From contig JAACJK010000220.1 of the NCBI GenBank assembly GCA_013368325.1, positions 1,178,001 to 1,242,000 of the forward strand: a stretch of DNA of 64,000 bases, read 5' to 3'. The notes beneath the pieces are model-generated. The model ran no database searches, had not been told where the DNA came from, and saw only the letters and a list, made by a program, of their open reading frames with translations. Numbering within the stretch: the first letter of the stretch is position 1; each line of letters starts with the position of its first letter. The DNA comes from Ephemerocybe angulata. Taxonomy: Eukaryota > Basidiomycota > Agaricomycetes > Agaricales > Psathyrellaceae. The translations under genes and the position numbers were made by a program. Shown in pieces: positions 35,125 through 45,286 of the stretch.

Positions 35125-38100
35125 CTAGAACACGGTCACTCCGTTCTGCGTGCCAGCGTACTGCGACTTCATGTCGTCAAGGTCGCCGTTGTCGTCCTGG
35201 CTCTTGTAGTCGTATTGCGAGATGCTTCCCAAGTCGCTGGCCCCAGTGACCGATGCAGAACCAAACGAAGATCGGCGACGAAGACGATCGCTCTGGGAGA
35301 AGGCCATGTTATGGGTGCTCCCAATGACGCTGCTGTTGTCCGTGACGCTGGGACCTGCATCTTGAGACACGATGGATGAGGCATAGCTGTAGGTGCTACG
35401 CTTTCCCCCATGGGCACCACGAGAGATCCCGGGACCATAAGGACCCGGCGCATTGAACATGGGCAGGCCAGATGAGTACGTAGCCTGAGACCGAAGCGAC
35501 TGAACGTCCGACGGGATGTATCCCAATGAGTCGTGTGCGCGGTAGAAGCTCGCGTCGAAACGAGATGGAGTTCCCGAACTACGCCCGTTGTCTGAAATAT
35601 TAAGTTTAGCTCTGGGTTTCCCAAGCAGGAAGACATAATTGGACGTACGGTCGACTGGCATCCCCGAGGGCGCAAGGTATTCCCTCGCACTGGTTTCATG
35701 TCGGCGATATTCCATTGACTTCATCAACGAACGGCGAGGCTTGCTGAATTGAATCATGCTGGGCTGCAGGTTACTCAAAGGACCCTCAACGAGGACGTCC
35801 TTCTCTTTATAATGAGTAAGCAAGTAGTGCCAGAGAGGGTGCTATCAAAATGCCTATCAGACTCGTCGCGAGTAACAAACTTTACCCAGAAGCACGTACC
35901 TTGCTGAGAACCTTCGGGTTGCCGAGAATGACCACGCCATATTTGGCGCGGGTGAGAGCCACGTTGAGACGCCTTGGGTCATTCAAGAAACCAATGCCCT
36001 GATGCTCGTTGCTTCGTACACAACTCAAAATGATGTAGTCCTTCTCTCGTCCCTGGAATGCATCGACACTAGCAACTTCAATCTCCTTGTAGAGATCCTT
36101 CTTCAAGGAGCCGTTGAACTGCATGTAGTTGACGATGTAAGAACGTTGACCTTCATACGGAGTGACGACTCCGATCTGGCTAGGGACAACGCCACTCTTG
36201 AAGAATTTAGTGACGATCTTCTCAACGTTCGACGCTTCCGTCCTGGATAAATAGTTTAGCATGATTTTACTAGAAATCCCCAGCACAACACACCTGTTGA
36301 GGAACGAAGTACCACTGCTCGAGATTTCTTCTTGTCCAAGGTTCTGGTAGAAGAACATGGGAGTATCCGGAGCAGGCCAGGGGAAGTCGACATTCTTCCT
36401 TAAACGCTCAGGAGCAGTGACACCGTTCTGAAGGGTGCCCTCGTAGAACATGTTGGAAGGGAACTCAGACAGGCAAGGATGCATGCGATACTGGACTTGG
36501 AGGCGAATAGGCCTGTTTCCGAGGAGAACGAGACGCTCAAACAGTGATTGGGTCAACCCTGCGCGGGCCGCCTTCTTATTCATGATGACGGGGCCCAATT
36601 GCTGCAACCGTGTCAGGACGAGTAAGCTTATTGTCGTAAATCTAAACACACCTGATGATCTCCGACAAGAACAACCTGCTTGCATCCAAGGACAAGAGGA
36701 ATCATACACTCTGAAACCAGTGGTCAGCTAGAGTGCTCGGCCCGAATCTAAGAAAGCGTACCAGGTTCGGCGGCTTGAGTAGCCTCATCAATCAACACGG
36801 TCCTAAACCTCAGCTTGCTCAACCTAGGATCGCCAGCTCCAACACAAGTGCAGCAGATAACATCAGCAGCGCCCAAAATCTCCTTCTCGCATTGCCTGAT
36901 CAGCGTCTTATACTTCCTCTCATCATTGCTGCTAAGTTCACCCTGCTCATTCTTGAGCTGGATCAGCTTTTGGAGCTCGACGTGGGCTGTGCTGTTGGCG
37001 ACCTGCTGGTGCAAGGTCAAAAAGCTGACGCTCGAGTCGAGCGCCTCGCGGGACTTGGCAGTAAGGCGAACGACTTTCAGGCCGGTGTTGTGGATCTTCT
37101 CCGTGAGTTGGTCGACGGCGACGTTCGAGGGTGCACAGACAAGGACTTGGCCGGGGTTCATCTTCGCGAGGTGGTAGACAATTGACGCAGACGTCACGGT
37201 CTTTCCGGTACCCGGGGGACCTTGGATAAGGCTGATGGGTTTCTGGAGGACGCTCTTAACGGCGTACATCTGCGAATGATTAAGCTCCGGGAGTCCAGGA
37301 GCCGAAAAGCGCTTGGGCATCTGGGTTCGAAGGACTTGGGACTCGAGTTCATGGCCGAGTAGTTTGTGGTACTGCAGAAAATCAATATTTAGCAGAAGAG
37401 TTAAAAGTGGGGGTAACTCACGATATACCCGCTAACACTCTTTTCATCTATGGCAAAGGTCTTCATGGCCAGCTGCATTCGGTCGAAGCTGGTGGATTTC
37501 CACACGAAATCTGCCGCGAAGTTGTGGTTGCACTCGGAAGGCACGCCTTCGGTCCGCCGGAGTTCCAAGCCGATTTCGTCAGAGACGTCTAGATAGGGGC
37601 TATTGGCACAAGGACGATATAGAAGCAGGAAATAACGCACTGTTGGGGATTTTGATGACATGCCCGACACCCTCCCATGGCTTGTGCAACTCTCCCGCAT
37701 AACGTAGACGAAGCTCATCGCCAACAGCAAGCCTGACCTCTCCGCTCTCCAGCTTGGGCAAACAAAACCATGCGACACGCTTCTGATTAAGGCCCAAGTC
37801 CCACCTGACCGTGATGTCGGTTTGGGTTTGGCTTTCCTTCAGACGCTTGTCGTAGTCCGCTTCTATCTTGACCAAGGGGCCAAAGATGTTCTGGTACTGG
37901 TAAGCGTCTTCATAGCGGGGCAGGATGGGCTGGGGTTCGTCGTCCACACCGGGCTTTTCGAGGTCTTCCAGAGTCGCATTGACGTTCTCGCGCCACATAT
38001 CCTCAAGTCGGTTGATGTCCTTGAACGAGATTTGGCGGGAACGAAGCTGCTCCTGCTCAGTGGGGGGCTTGACGAGCCAGGAGAGGAAAGAGCGATCGTC

Positions 38101-38836
38101 AATGAGGGGCGCCCAGAGGGCCGCATTCCAGGAGATGTCTTTGGAGATCGCTGCACAGGGCTGTCTACAATCGACGGTTAGCCTTATATTACAACATCAA
38201 ATGAGGGGATGACAAACCTGCAAAGAAGCACGACGACGGTATCGCTCTTCGCTGGGATGAAGCCGAGCATGAAGACGTTCTTGCTGCCGCAGTTGTAGCA
38301 CTCTGGCGTGGTCTCGCCCAGGGGGCTTTCGGCGTGGAGGATGACTTCCTTGTGCTTGGCGCGGACGAGGTGGTTGACAATGTGCGAGGCCGAGGTGTTA
38401 CCGCGCGAGTTGCAGAACCATTTTGAGCAGATAAGACACTTGACTACAGACGCTGGGTTGTGGATGCCGCAATAACTGTACAAATCTAATCAATGACGAT
38501 TCGGAGAGCAGTAGTCATTCCAAATACTTACCTGCAGGCGTGGGGCGGCAGATCCACCGCAGACTCGTCCTTGAGATCGTCCAAAACCGCATCGAAGTCC
38601 TCATCCAGCGTACCATCCTTCTCCCCGCCATTCGCACTTCCAGAGTAGCTGTGCGAGTGCGAATGTCCGTTTGCACCTGAACCAGAGGGGTTGTACTCGG
38701 AGAGCGCGAGGGTGGAGAGATCGACAGAGACATTGTCCTGAGTGTTGGCGGTGTAGACTGACGAGTTGTCGTCAACGACGCCGATTCCGCCATACGACGA
38801 CGCTGAATCGTATTGAAAGTTATCGAAGGAATCCAT
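35125..38836 (-). CDS. upf1: UPF1 RNA helicase, nonsense-mediated mRNA decay
   Basis: ATP-dependent 5'-3' RNA helicase that drives nonsense-mediated decay, in the cytoplasm on terminating ribosomes. About nine exons give roughly 1,075 residues. The N-terminus ([17 protein letters not shown]) is acidic and disordered. A Cys/His-rich zinc domain follows, starting [20 protein letters not shown] and including [10 protein letters not shown]; it contacts UPF2. Helicase motifs are all visible: GPPGTGKT (Walker A), [14 protein letters not shown] (Ia), [13 protein letters not shown] (II), LVGDHQQLGPV (III), QYRMHP (IV), [16 protein letters not shown] (V) and [10 protein letters not shown] (VI). The C-terminus is Ser/Tyr-rich with several SQ sites, the usual phosphorylation region. 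One intron in this tail (57 nt, about 35597-35653) has no in-frame stop. The start sits 365 bp from a divergent neighbour. Confidence 0.95.
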
Positions 38837-39201
38837 GGTGGTGGAGGTTCAGGAAGAAACAGCATCCCGCAGGCTTGAACTGCCAAAATCGGGGCCGCCA
38901 GCTGCTTACTAAGCTCAACCTCGAGCGCCAAATCGTTGACTCGAGAGTCGAGGTTCATCATATACCCCCATGAGCACCCTATAATTGTGACCAGGCCTTT
39001 TTATCATCTATAGCCATCGATATGGCATCCAACAGGAGCCAGAACTTTTCTGGAGGAGACGCTACACAACGGATTTCCTTGGAACCTCAAGGCCCCCGAG
39101 TTGAATAGGATGCCGTACCGTGGCCCTAACAACTGTCAAAGCCACTAGTAGACGCTTGCACCGCACAACACCCTTCACAGCTTTCTTGTTTGAGCCCAAC
39201 C
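38837..39201. promoter_or_regulatory. Shared spacer of divergent UPF1 and membrane-protein genes
   Basis: 365 bp between two start codons pointing away from each other. It must contain both promoters; no clear TATA box was identified for either. Confidence 0.45.
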
Positions 39202-40357
39202 ATGGCCAATTTCACCAACTGCAACCTTTTCGTGAGTTTTTTCCTCTTGCAAGCGACACTGTACGCTGAGCGAATTTCCCTGTTTTGACAGTTCGGGGAC
39301 ACAAAAGAGTGGGCATATCGGACAGACACTCCGAGCCCATCGTTCCGGTTATGGCCAGGAACTACTTGCGATATCCAAGGGTTTGTGCCATATGTACCCT
39401 TGATACACTCCTTTCTCTTAACCTCAGCGCTCTACCTCTATGCAACAATCTTCACTCTACACCTCCCGGTCTACTTCCGCCGGAGGTCAATTACCTTCTT
39501 AAAGAGCTTCCCCACTGGTGCGCCAGAGCTTGCCAATATCTGGGCCACGGTTTTCCTTCCCATTGTTGAGAAGTGGAAAGGGATTGTCGTGCTGTCGGCA
39601 CTGACTTCAAGGCATGGCACCAGGCGTCGATGGATGGGCGACGCTTGCTAATTAACTACGCCTCTGGTTTAGCGCCATCCTTGGAATGATCCAAGCTTCC
39701 CCCACTCTAAGCCAAGACCCTTTGACGCTGTCCATCGCCTACTTTACCCTTATTGGCGCCATGGTAGCTGTGCTAATTTCCACTGTTCTTCTACTGCATG
39801 TCTCTGGAAGGGAACGCGATGAGCCGTTCGTCCTTTCGTGGATTGAAGTGAGTGTGGATCATATTTTTAAGCCCATATACTTACCCACCTGTAGGAGATG
39901 AAGAACTGCAGTGCGCTGTCTCTGTGGAATATATGGACTGTGATATCCCTTCCATCAATATGGTCTGCCTGGTTTGTCGTCCCCTCCCTTACTCAAAAAC
40001 GATAGCACTTATGATACATGTGAACGCAGGACCTCAGTGGGCTTTGTCACAGTGGTTATGCTTCAGATATGGAAAGATCCTGACGTGCAAATCTCCCTCC
40101 CAGCAGCGGGTGCGTCCGCCCTTGTCACTAGTTCTGCCGACAACCCAGGGAAACCATTCCCCATATTTGCTGCTGGATTGACAGCAGCGATTGGGGCCGG
40201 GTTACTCCAGATTCTAGGGTCGTTCATCACCTTTTGGAGCATTGGAACTAGGTCTCAAAAAGAAGTTGACCGAGAAGTTCAAGAGGGGGTCGCCCCAGAA
40301 CAAATTGATATCGTTCACAGTGGTTCTTCGCCAGGCCTCCAAGATGTAACTACCTAG
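39202..40357 (+). CDS. Multi-pass membrane protein of unknown function
   Basis: Five exons give roughly 305 residues. The joined protein starts MANFTNCNLF, continues FGDTKEWAYRTDTPSPSFRL, and has about six hydrophobic segments: FVPYVPLIHSFLLTSALYLY, PLTLSIAYFTLIGAMVAVLI with STVLLLHV, WNIWTVISLPSIWSAW, SVGFVTVVMLQIW and AAGLTAAIGAGLLQILGSFI. The C-terminal 45 residues are hydrophilic. The early exon (10 residues) and the exon joins EEMKNCSAL and SAWTSVGF are well supported; the intron around 39588-39671 has an unusual GTCGGC donor and is the weakest junction. Similar proteins of unknown role are common in Agaricomycetes. It could be a channel- or receptor-like protein, but no motif decides this. 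Confidence 0.7.
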
Positions 40358-40442
40358 CCGTCGAGTAGATGCTCTGCTGCGCGAAAGTGATGTTGAAGCA
40401 AGAATAGCGATTTAAATCAGCCAACCACTGAGGACGTCCGCT

Positions 40443-41218
40443 CTACATAGTTCTTGACATCACACCTGCCGCATTCTCTTTGGCCCCACCCTCCCAATCA
40501 TCCCAGGTGAGGGTAAACAATGCAGTATCCCTCCCCGCACACCCTGGCTTAGGGTCCTCCTCTCTCAACACCTTCCCATTACCCGCTAAATACCCATCCA
40601 GATTGGGTGGGAGCACCATATGCCATCTTAGCAAACCCTCCTGTTGAAACTGAAAGCGCTTCGCAAGTCTGATGCTCCCCTCATTAAGATAATTAGCCAG
40701 CCACACGACGCGCCTGAGTCCCAGTCCACCTTCGCTCGGCTTATTCAGTGCGTACTGCAGCATGAGCCCGACGGCATTGGATGCGACGTGCGTTCGCTGG
40801 AAGGGCGGGAAGATGAGGACTGCTCCGAGCTCGACTGAGAGGTTTCGGGGAGCACAGTCGATGAAGGCTATAGTTCCCGCCAAAGCCCCATCTGAGGCGG
40901 TAGAGTTATCAGATGGTCTCGTTTTGTCCAGAATTGCGAAGAGCAGCCACTTGTGTTCCCTACGAAAGGTTTCTGAATCGAAGGCGGCCTGGACTTCTGA
41001 ATGTCCCCATGGGATGTATTTGTAGGTTTCTGGGTATTTCTTTGATAGCTCTGCGAACAATTCTGAGTGGAATGATGGCTATAGTTCCGAGTCAAGTGCG
41101 GGCAAAAATAAGCGCCCGAACGCGTCTGGGTGCTGTGATGGCTTACGATATAAGGAACCAGTTTGATTCTGTCGTTCTCTAGATCCTGAGGCAAAGGGAA
41201 GGTACCAGAGGTATACAT
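40443..41218 (-). CDS. GNAT-family N-acetyltransferase (RimJ/RimL-like)
   Basis: Two exons join MYTSGTFPLPQDLENDRIKL, VPYI to PSFHSELFAELSKKYP in phase 0, giving 235 residues. The fold markers are the early DRIKLVPY strand, the YKYIPWG segment, GTIAFIDCAPRNLSVELGAV leading to the acetyl-CoA loop IFPPFQRTHVASNAVGLMLQ, and GLRRVVWLANYLNEGSIRLA, the hallmark of RimJ/RimL-type acetyltransferases. It would transfer acetyl from acetyl-CoA to an amine, possibly a protein N-terminus or small molecule; the substrate cannot be told. The gene ends 85 bp from the convergent membrane-protein gene and shares a 254-bp promoter spacer with the next F-box gene. Confidence 0.85.
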
Positions 41219-41472
41219 GGTGGATACTGGATAAGATAGTGTACTACCCAAGTTCAACCCGGCGGCCTGATGATCGGAGATACGGCATCACCAGACAGGC
41301 CGGCATTGGGTCAGCAAGTATCATCAGCCGGCGGCTTGCTCTGGCAGCTCTTCCCAAACCACCCAGCTCTGTTAGCCTCAACACTTCACCACTCCACTTT
41401 TACCCGGTACACAAGCCCTCGAGCACTCATCGCCTACACTGCCGACCTGCAAACTCAGCCCTGACCAGAGGA
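41219..41472. promoter_or_regulatory. Shared spacer of divergent GNAT and F-box genes
   Basis: 254 bp between the acetyltransferase start (minus strand) and the F-box start (plus strand). The frame of the F-box gene stays open upstream through this spacer but without an ATG, so it is read as untranslated leader. Confidence 0.45.
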
Positions 41473-43173
41473 ATGGACGAACGAAGCTTACGACGCCTTT
41501 CGCGGAAGAACCTGGCTCTAGACGCCAAGGGACAGATCCTGGCTCAAGAAAAGCAGGACGAGTACAAGAATGAGCTGTGGTCCTGGAGAAGGAAAATTGA
41601 TGCCACCCAGATACTGCTGGATGCTCTGAGAGGGAAGGCGAAGGTCGCGGAAAGGAATATGGACATGTGGGCGACCATGACCGCTCCCATCCGTCGCATC
41701 CCTTTGGAAGTGCTCACCGAGATCTTCACTCTGGCGTGTCTCGGGGATGTGTTCCACCTCTTCCCGAATTCCGAAGCCAAGACTCCCATTTCGACAAGCC
41801 ACAGCCTGATTCACGTCTGCAAGTACTGGCGGGATATCGCGCTGCAAACTCCCCGAATCTGGAATCACTTCGTCGTCGTGCACCCACCCATCTTTCAGCA
41901 TCGCCGATTTCGGTGGGAGCACCTTATAGGCGTATATGGGAAGAACCTGACGCATGTTGACCTTCGCCTCTTGAAGGACGGGTTCCCCGAGGGTGCTTTA
42001 GCCCTCCACGAGAGTATCTTCAACTATCAGCACCAATATACCTCTCTCCGGCTACAAGCTCCCATTTCCTCATACTTCCCACACCGGGAAAAGTATGAGG
42101 CGCCTCTCCTTGAAGAACTTCTGGTGGTATGTCGCCCGTACCAAGATAACCAACCTTATACGGAGTGGGACCTGTACTTCGAAGCACCAGTGCTGAAGAA
42201 GCTTTCCATCTTCTACATCTTCTATGACTTGGGGCTGCGAGCCTCAGGGCTTACGTTCCATTGGAAACAGCTCACCCACTTATTTCTTGGGATATCTAAC
42301 CTTGACGCGGCCAAGTTGGATAACTACAAAGACTTCTTCCCCTTCCTTTCGGGCCTGGTTAATGTCACATATCTGGGGTTTGGTCGTGTGGCGCTAGGTG
42401 AAAGCTGGCTGAATACGGTGCCTGAAAAAGTAGAGGTCCTCCTTCCCAAGTTGCGCCACCTCGAGATTCAGGACCCTTCCCTCTTCTTTTTACGACGAGA
42501 CCTGCACGACGCAAACGGGCGCGATGTCCTGGCCCATATATCAGCCCCCGCCCTCACCACCTTCGACCTCACCTTTAGCCATTCACTCCAAGCCATCGGT
42601 AACCTGGCGGCTGCGCGGGATCGCATCAACTCATTCCTCGAAAGGACACCGCTCCTATCCAAGATTCGCGTCCTTGTTGCCCTTCCGTCATGGCCTCACG
42701 GTCTACCTCCGGGCGGTGCATTAGAGCAATGCCCAATTCTGGCGTTCTCTGGTGATTCCCAACGGTTTGAAGACTGGGCTGGCATCAGCGACGCCAGCTT
42801 CACTCAGCACGGAGAACTCTGTCAACACCCTTTCGCAAGGTGGCCAGCAGATGTATGCACGACAGACCACTTCTTTGACCGTTTCTTGGAGAGAGAAGAC
42901 CCACTTTTCCAGAGAGCCGCCGAGGAGGAGGAGGACAGTGACGAGGGCTCGGAGTGGAGCGACGAAGAGTCTGGCGAGGATATCGACGAGGAACAGCCAG
43001 ACCTAGGAGAGATTGCACAGAATGGTGGTAGTCCAGAGGGTGAATTGGGCCCCGAGGATATAAACAGGTACGATAGGAAGGACATTCTCGACTTGATGCG
43101 CGACGTCTTCAAAATGCTAGGGCAGAAACATGGTGCCGCGGATGGGGAGAGGAAAGCCTATTTCGCGTTTTAG
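41473..43173 (+). CDS. F-box protein, Agaricomycete type, acidic tail
   Basis: A single-exon frame of 566 residues starting MDERSLRRLSRKNLALDAKG. A basic coiled-coil-like segment precedes the F-box (RIPLEVLTEIFTLACLG, then LIHVCKYWRDIALQTPRIWN) at about residues 75-135. The rest is a leucine-rich, weakly repetitive region, and the last 70 residues are acidic (EEEEDSDEGSEWSDEESGED). This is the same architecture as the F-box gene at 29.8 kb, though overall similarity by eye is low. The open frame extends upstream to about 41239 without an ATG, so 41473 is the first usable start. Expected partner SKP1; target unknown. Confidence 0.84.
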   Translation: MDERSLRRLSRKNLALDAKGQILAQEKQDEYKNELWSWRRKIDATQILLDALRGKAKVAERNMDMWATMTAPIRRIPLEVLTEIFTLACLGDVFHLFPNSEAKTPISTSHSLIHVCKYWRDIALQTPRIWNHFVVVHPPIFQHRRFRWEHLIGVYGKNLTHVDLRLLKDGFPEGALALHESIFNYQHQYTSLRLQAPISSYFPHREKYEAPLLEELLVVCRPYQDNQPYTEWDLYFEAPVLKKLSIFYIFYDLGLRASGLTFHWKQLTHLFLGISNLDAAKLDNYKDFFPFLSGLVNVTYLGFGRVALGESWLNTVPEKVEVLLPKLRHLEIQDPSLFFLRRDLHDANGRDVLAHISAPALTTFDLTFSHSLQAIGNLAAARDRINSFLERTPLLSKIRVLVALPSWPHGLPPGGALEQCPILAFSGDSQRFEDWAGISDASFTQHGELCQHPFARWPADVCTTDHFFDRFLEREDPLFQRAAEEEEDSDEGSEWSDEESGEDIDEEQPDLGEIAQNGGSPEGELGPEDINRYDRKDILDLMRDVFKMLGQKHGAADGERKAYFAF

Positions 43174-43349
43174 TAGCTACAGAGTATAATAGTATGATGA
43201 CAGTTTCTATGAGACCTTGAAAGCAGACTGTTAACTTGAAATTTGGCCTGAAAGTCCGGCGCGTGTTACCCTGGTATATTGGCCGTCGCGTCGCGATCAT
43301 ATTCTTAGACCTTGACCACCACCACCACCACTCAACGACCACACTCAAA

Positions 43350-44195
43350 ATGCCCCCAATGTGTTGTTTTCTCCCTCCTAGCTATCCATACCCCTAACTA
43401 ATACGCTAGCCTTTGCTGTATAACAGACGCGACAAATTCACGATCCACTCCAAGGCCGTCGTATGCCAGGACGTCGAGCTGAAGGGGGACATTACGATTG
43501 GCGCTGGTGCGTTCATTCATCTACTCTGCTTCTCCTCACTCGCGCATACGTACAGTATGGTCGTATGTGTGGTAGATGGGACTGGAGTGGGAGCGTAGGT
43601 CGCTGACGGGTTGTGTAGGAACGATCGTGCATCCGAAGGCGACGATTTTCGCTATTGCTGGGCCAATTGTTATCGGGTCTGGGTGTATCATTGAGGAGGC
43701 GACGATTATCGTTAACAGGTGAGTAGTACTTATACGTATTCCTTCATGGCGGAAAGGCGGCAGCTTACCTTTGACCCCAGGCGGAAGGAGGTCATGCGAA
43801 TTGGGGACGAGAACCTCTTCGAAGTCGGATGTCGTGCGTCTCTGCTTCTCCCGTCTCGAGCTCCCTTCCCTTATACCTCTTCCTTGCATACTATCTTCTA
43901 TTTAGGTGTCGAATGCCCCAGCATAGGCGACTTCAACACCGTCTCCGCACGCTCGCGCGTACACCACACCGTGCGGATATCGAACCACTGCGTCATCGGC
44001 GTCGGGTGTCTCGTGGTGCCCATTGAGGACGAGGTGTTGGATGACTTTACGGTTGTGTATGGGCCGTCGGCGGAGAGAAGGAAGTGGAGTGGGAGGGGCA
44101 AGGTGCAGGAGATGGATCTGAGGAGGAAGCATGCGGAGTATTTGAGGGAGATGATCCCGAAGTTTAATAGGTTGAGGAGGGGGGATGGGGTTTGA
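43350..44195 (+). CDS. Dynactin subunit p27 (DCTN6-like), left-handed beta-helix
   Basis: Component of the pointed-end complex of dynactin, which links cargo to dynein. Five exons, including an 11-nt first exon, give about 175 residues: [20 protein letters not shown], then [80 protein letters not shown]. Hexapeptide-repeat strands of the I/V-G-X-X type are evident ([21 protein letters not shown]). The C-terminal helix ([20 protein letters not shown]) closes the fold. The order and spacing match fungal DCTN6 rather than the acyltransferases that share the fold. Because the first exon is only 11 nt, the true start depends on this splice; the joined sequence supports it. Confidence 0.87.
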
Positions 44196-44474
44196 AATGG
44201 GGTGTTTTGGGTTCTTTCTTAGATTTGGTGAGTACGGTGAGGTTCAATTGGATTGGTGACAGTTGAGCTGACTCTTTCGTGGTGGGCTTAGATTCCTTGT
44301 TGTATACCGTCCCTTGCAATGTTCGATGAAATTCCACTGGTGCGGTTTCTGTTCATTTTGAATGGGCTATTGTACAGTTTAAAGAGGTATCTGATGAGAA
44401 TCTGACTGGCTAATACGGTCTGTCGGGGTGACGAAGCATCGAGAATGTGTCGATGGTAACTGAGCTGTCCGAAG

Positions 44475-45035
44475 TCAAATGGAGGGGATATCCTTATCGA
44501 GGGTGCTCCCGAAATTCCTTGCATGGTGGTACACTCTCTTGTGCAGCTTGACAGCGTGGCCCGGGCCATCCACAGGTGCCTGAGAATATGCCGCGATATG
44601 ATGTGTTCCAGAGCCCGCCTCCTCCTCCAAATCCTTCCCTCCCGCCTTCCACGTGTGCCCCTCCCCAACCTCTACCTCTCCTCCCTCAGTCTGAATCGCA
44701 TACCCAAGGAACTCCGCCTCAACCAACTTTCCCTCCTTTTCAAACGGAATATCGAGATGCCTCAACTTCAACTTCTCCAAATCGATGTACTCTTGGAACA
44801 GACCCAGCATTTCCTGGTTCCCGTCGCTCTTCATCAGCTCTTGGTGTGCGGCGACGCTCTCCCATCCGGAGAGGAGGTATATTGTGGTGCCAGCCTCGTC
44901 GGAGAAGTACAGTACGGGGTAGGAGGACCAATCCGACTGGCGCTTTTGTATCATCTGGAAGAGCTCCTCGACGCGCGGGGTGTGCACGGTGTGTGGGGGC
45001 TTGAGGGGCAGGATCGCGAGTTCTGTGATGGTCAT
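44475..45035 (-). CDS. Small ABM-like (dimeric alpha/beta barrel) protein
   Basis: Single-exon frame of 186 residues: MTITELAILPLKPPHTVHTP, then RVEELFQMIQKRQSDWSSYP, VLYFSDEAGTTIYLLSGWES, VAAHQELMKSDGNQEMLGLF. The beta-alpha-beta pattern with a Trp-Glu-Ser segment and a helix near the SDGNQEM motif resembles antibiotic-biosynthesis-monooxygenase/EthD-type barrels, which often act on quinones or as haem-free oxygenases. No catalytic residue can be named with certainty. A minus-strand TATA-like TATATATC is located about 60 bp upstream (45092-45101). Confidence 0.65.
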   Translation of the reverse strand: MTITELAILPLKPPHTVHTPRVEELFQMIQKRQSDWSSYPVLYFSDEAGTTIYLLSGWESVAAHQELMKSDGNQEMLGLFQEYIDLEKLKLRHLDIPFEKEGKLVEAEFLGYAIQTEGGEVEVGEGHTWKAGGKDLEEEAGSGTHHIAAYSQAPVDGPGHAVKLHKRVYHHARNFGSTLDKDIPSI

Positions 45036-45286
45036 TGTCGTACTAGAGGCTGGGGAGGTGGATAGAAAGGTAGATATGGGGATGTGGGCTCAGATATATA
45101 AGATGGCAATCGTGAATGTGATAGACGCGTAGTCCAGAATTGCCCCTATCTCCCGAAAGCATCAGCTGCTGATGGATGGCATGACATCATGCACATGGCC
45201 CGATAATTCTGGGGGATTGGTGCAAATGCCATCTTATCTTGTATCCTCTTGACTCTCTACTCCAACCTCTATTACACTCAACCTGA
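45036..45286. promoter_or_regulatory. Shared spacer of divergent ABM-like and glutamine synthetase-like genes
   Basis: 251 bp between divergent start codons. A TATA-like stretch (TATATATC on the minus strand) serves the ABM-like gene; no equally clear element faces the other gene. Confidence 0.45.

Noticed and set aside
41239..41472. Longer N-terminus for the F-box protein
   Set aside because: The frame is open but contains no ATG before 41473, and it lies in the shared promoter of a divergent gene.
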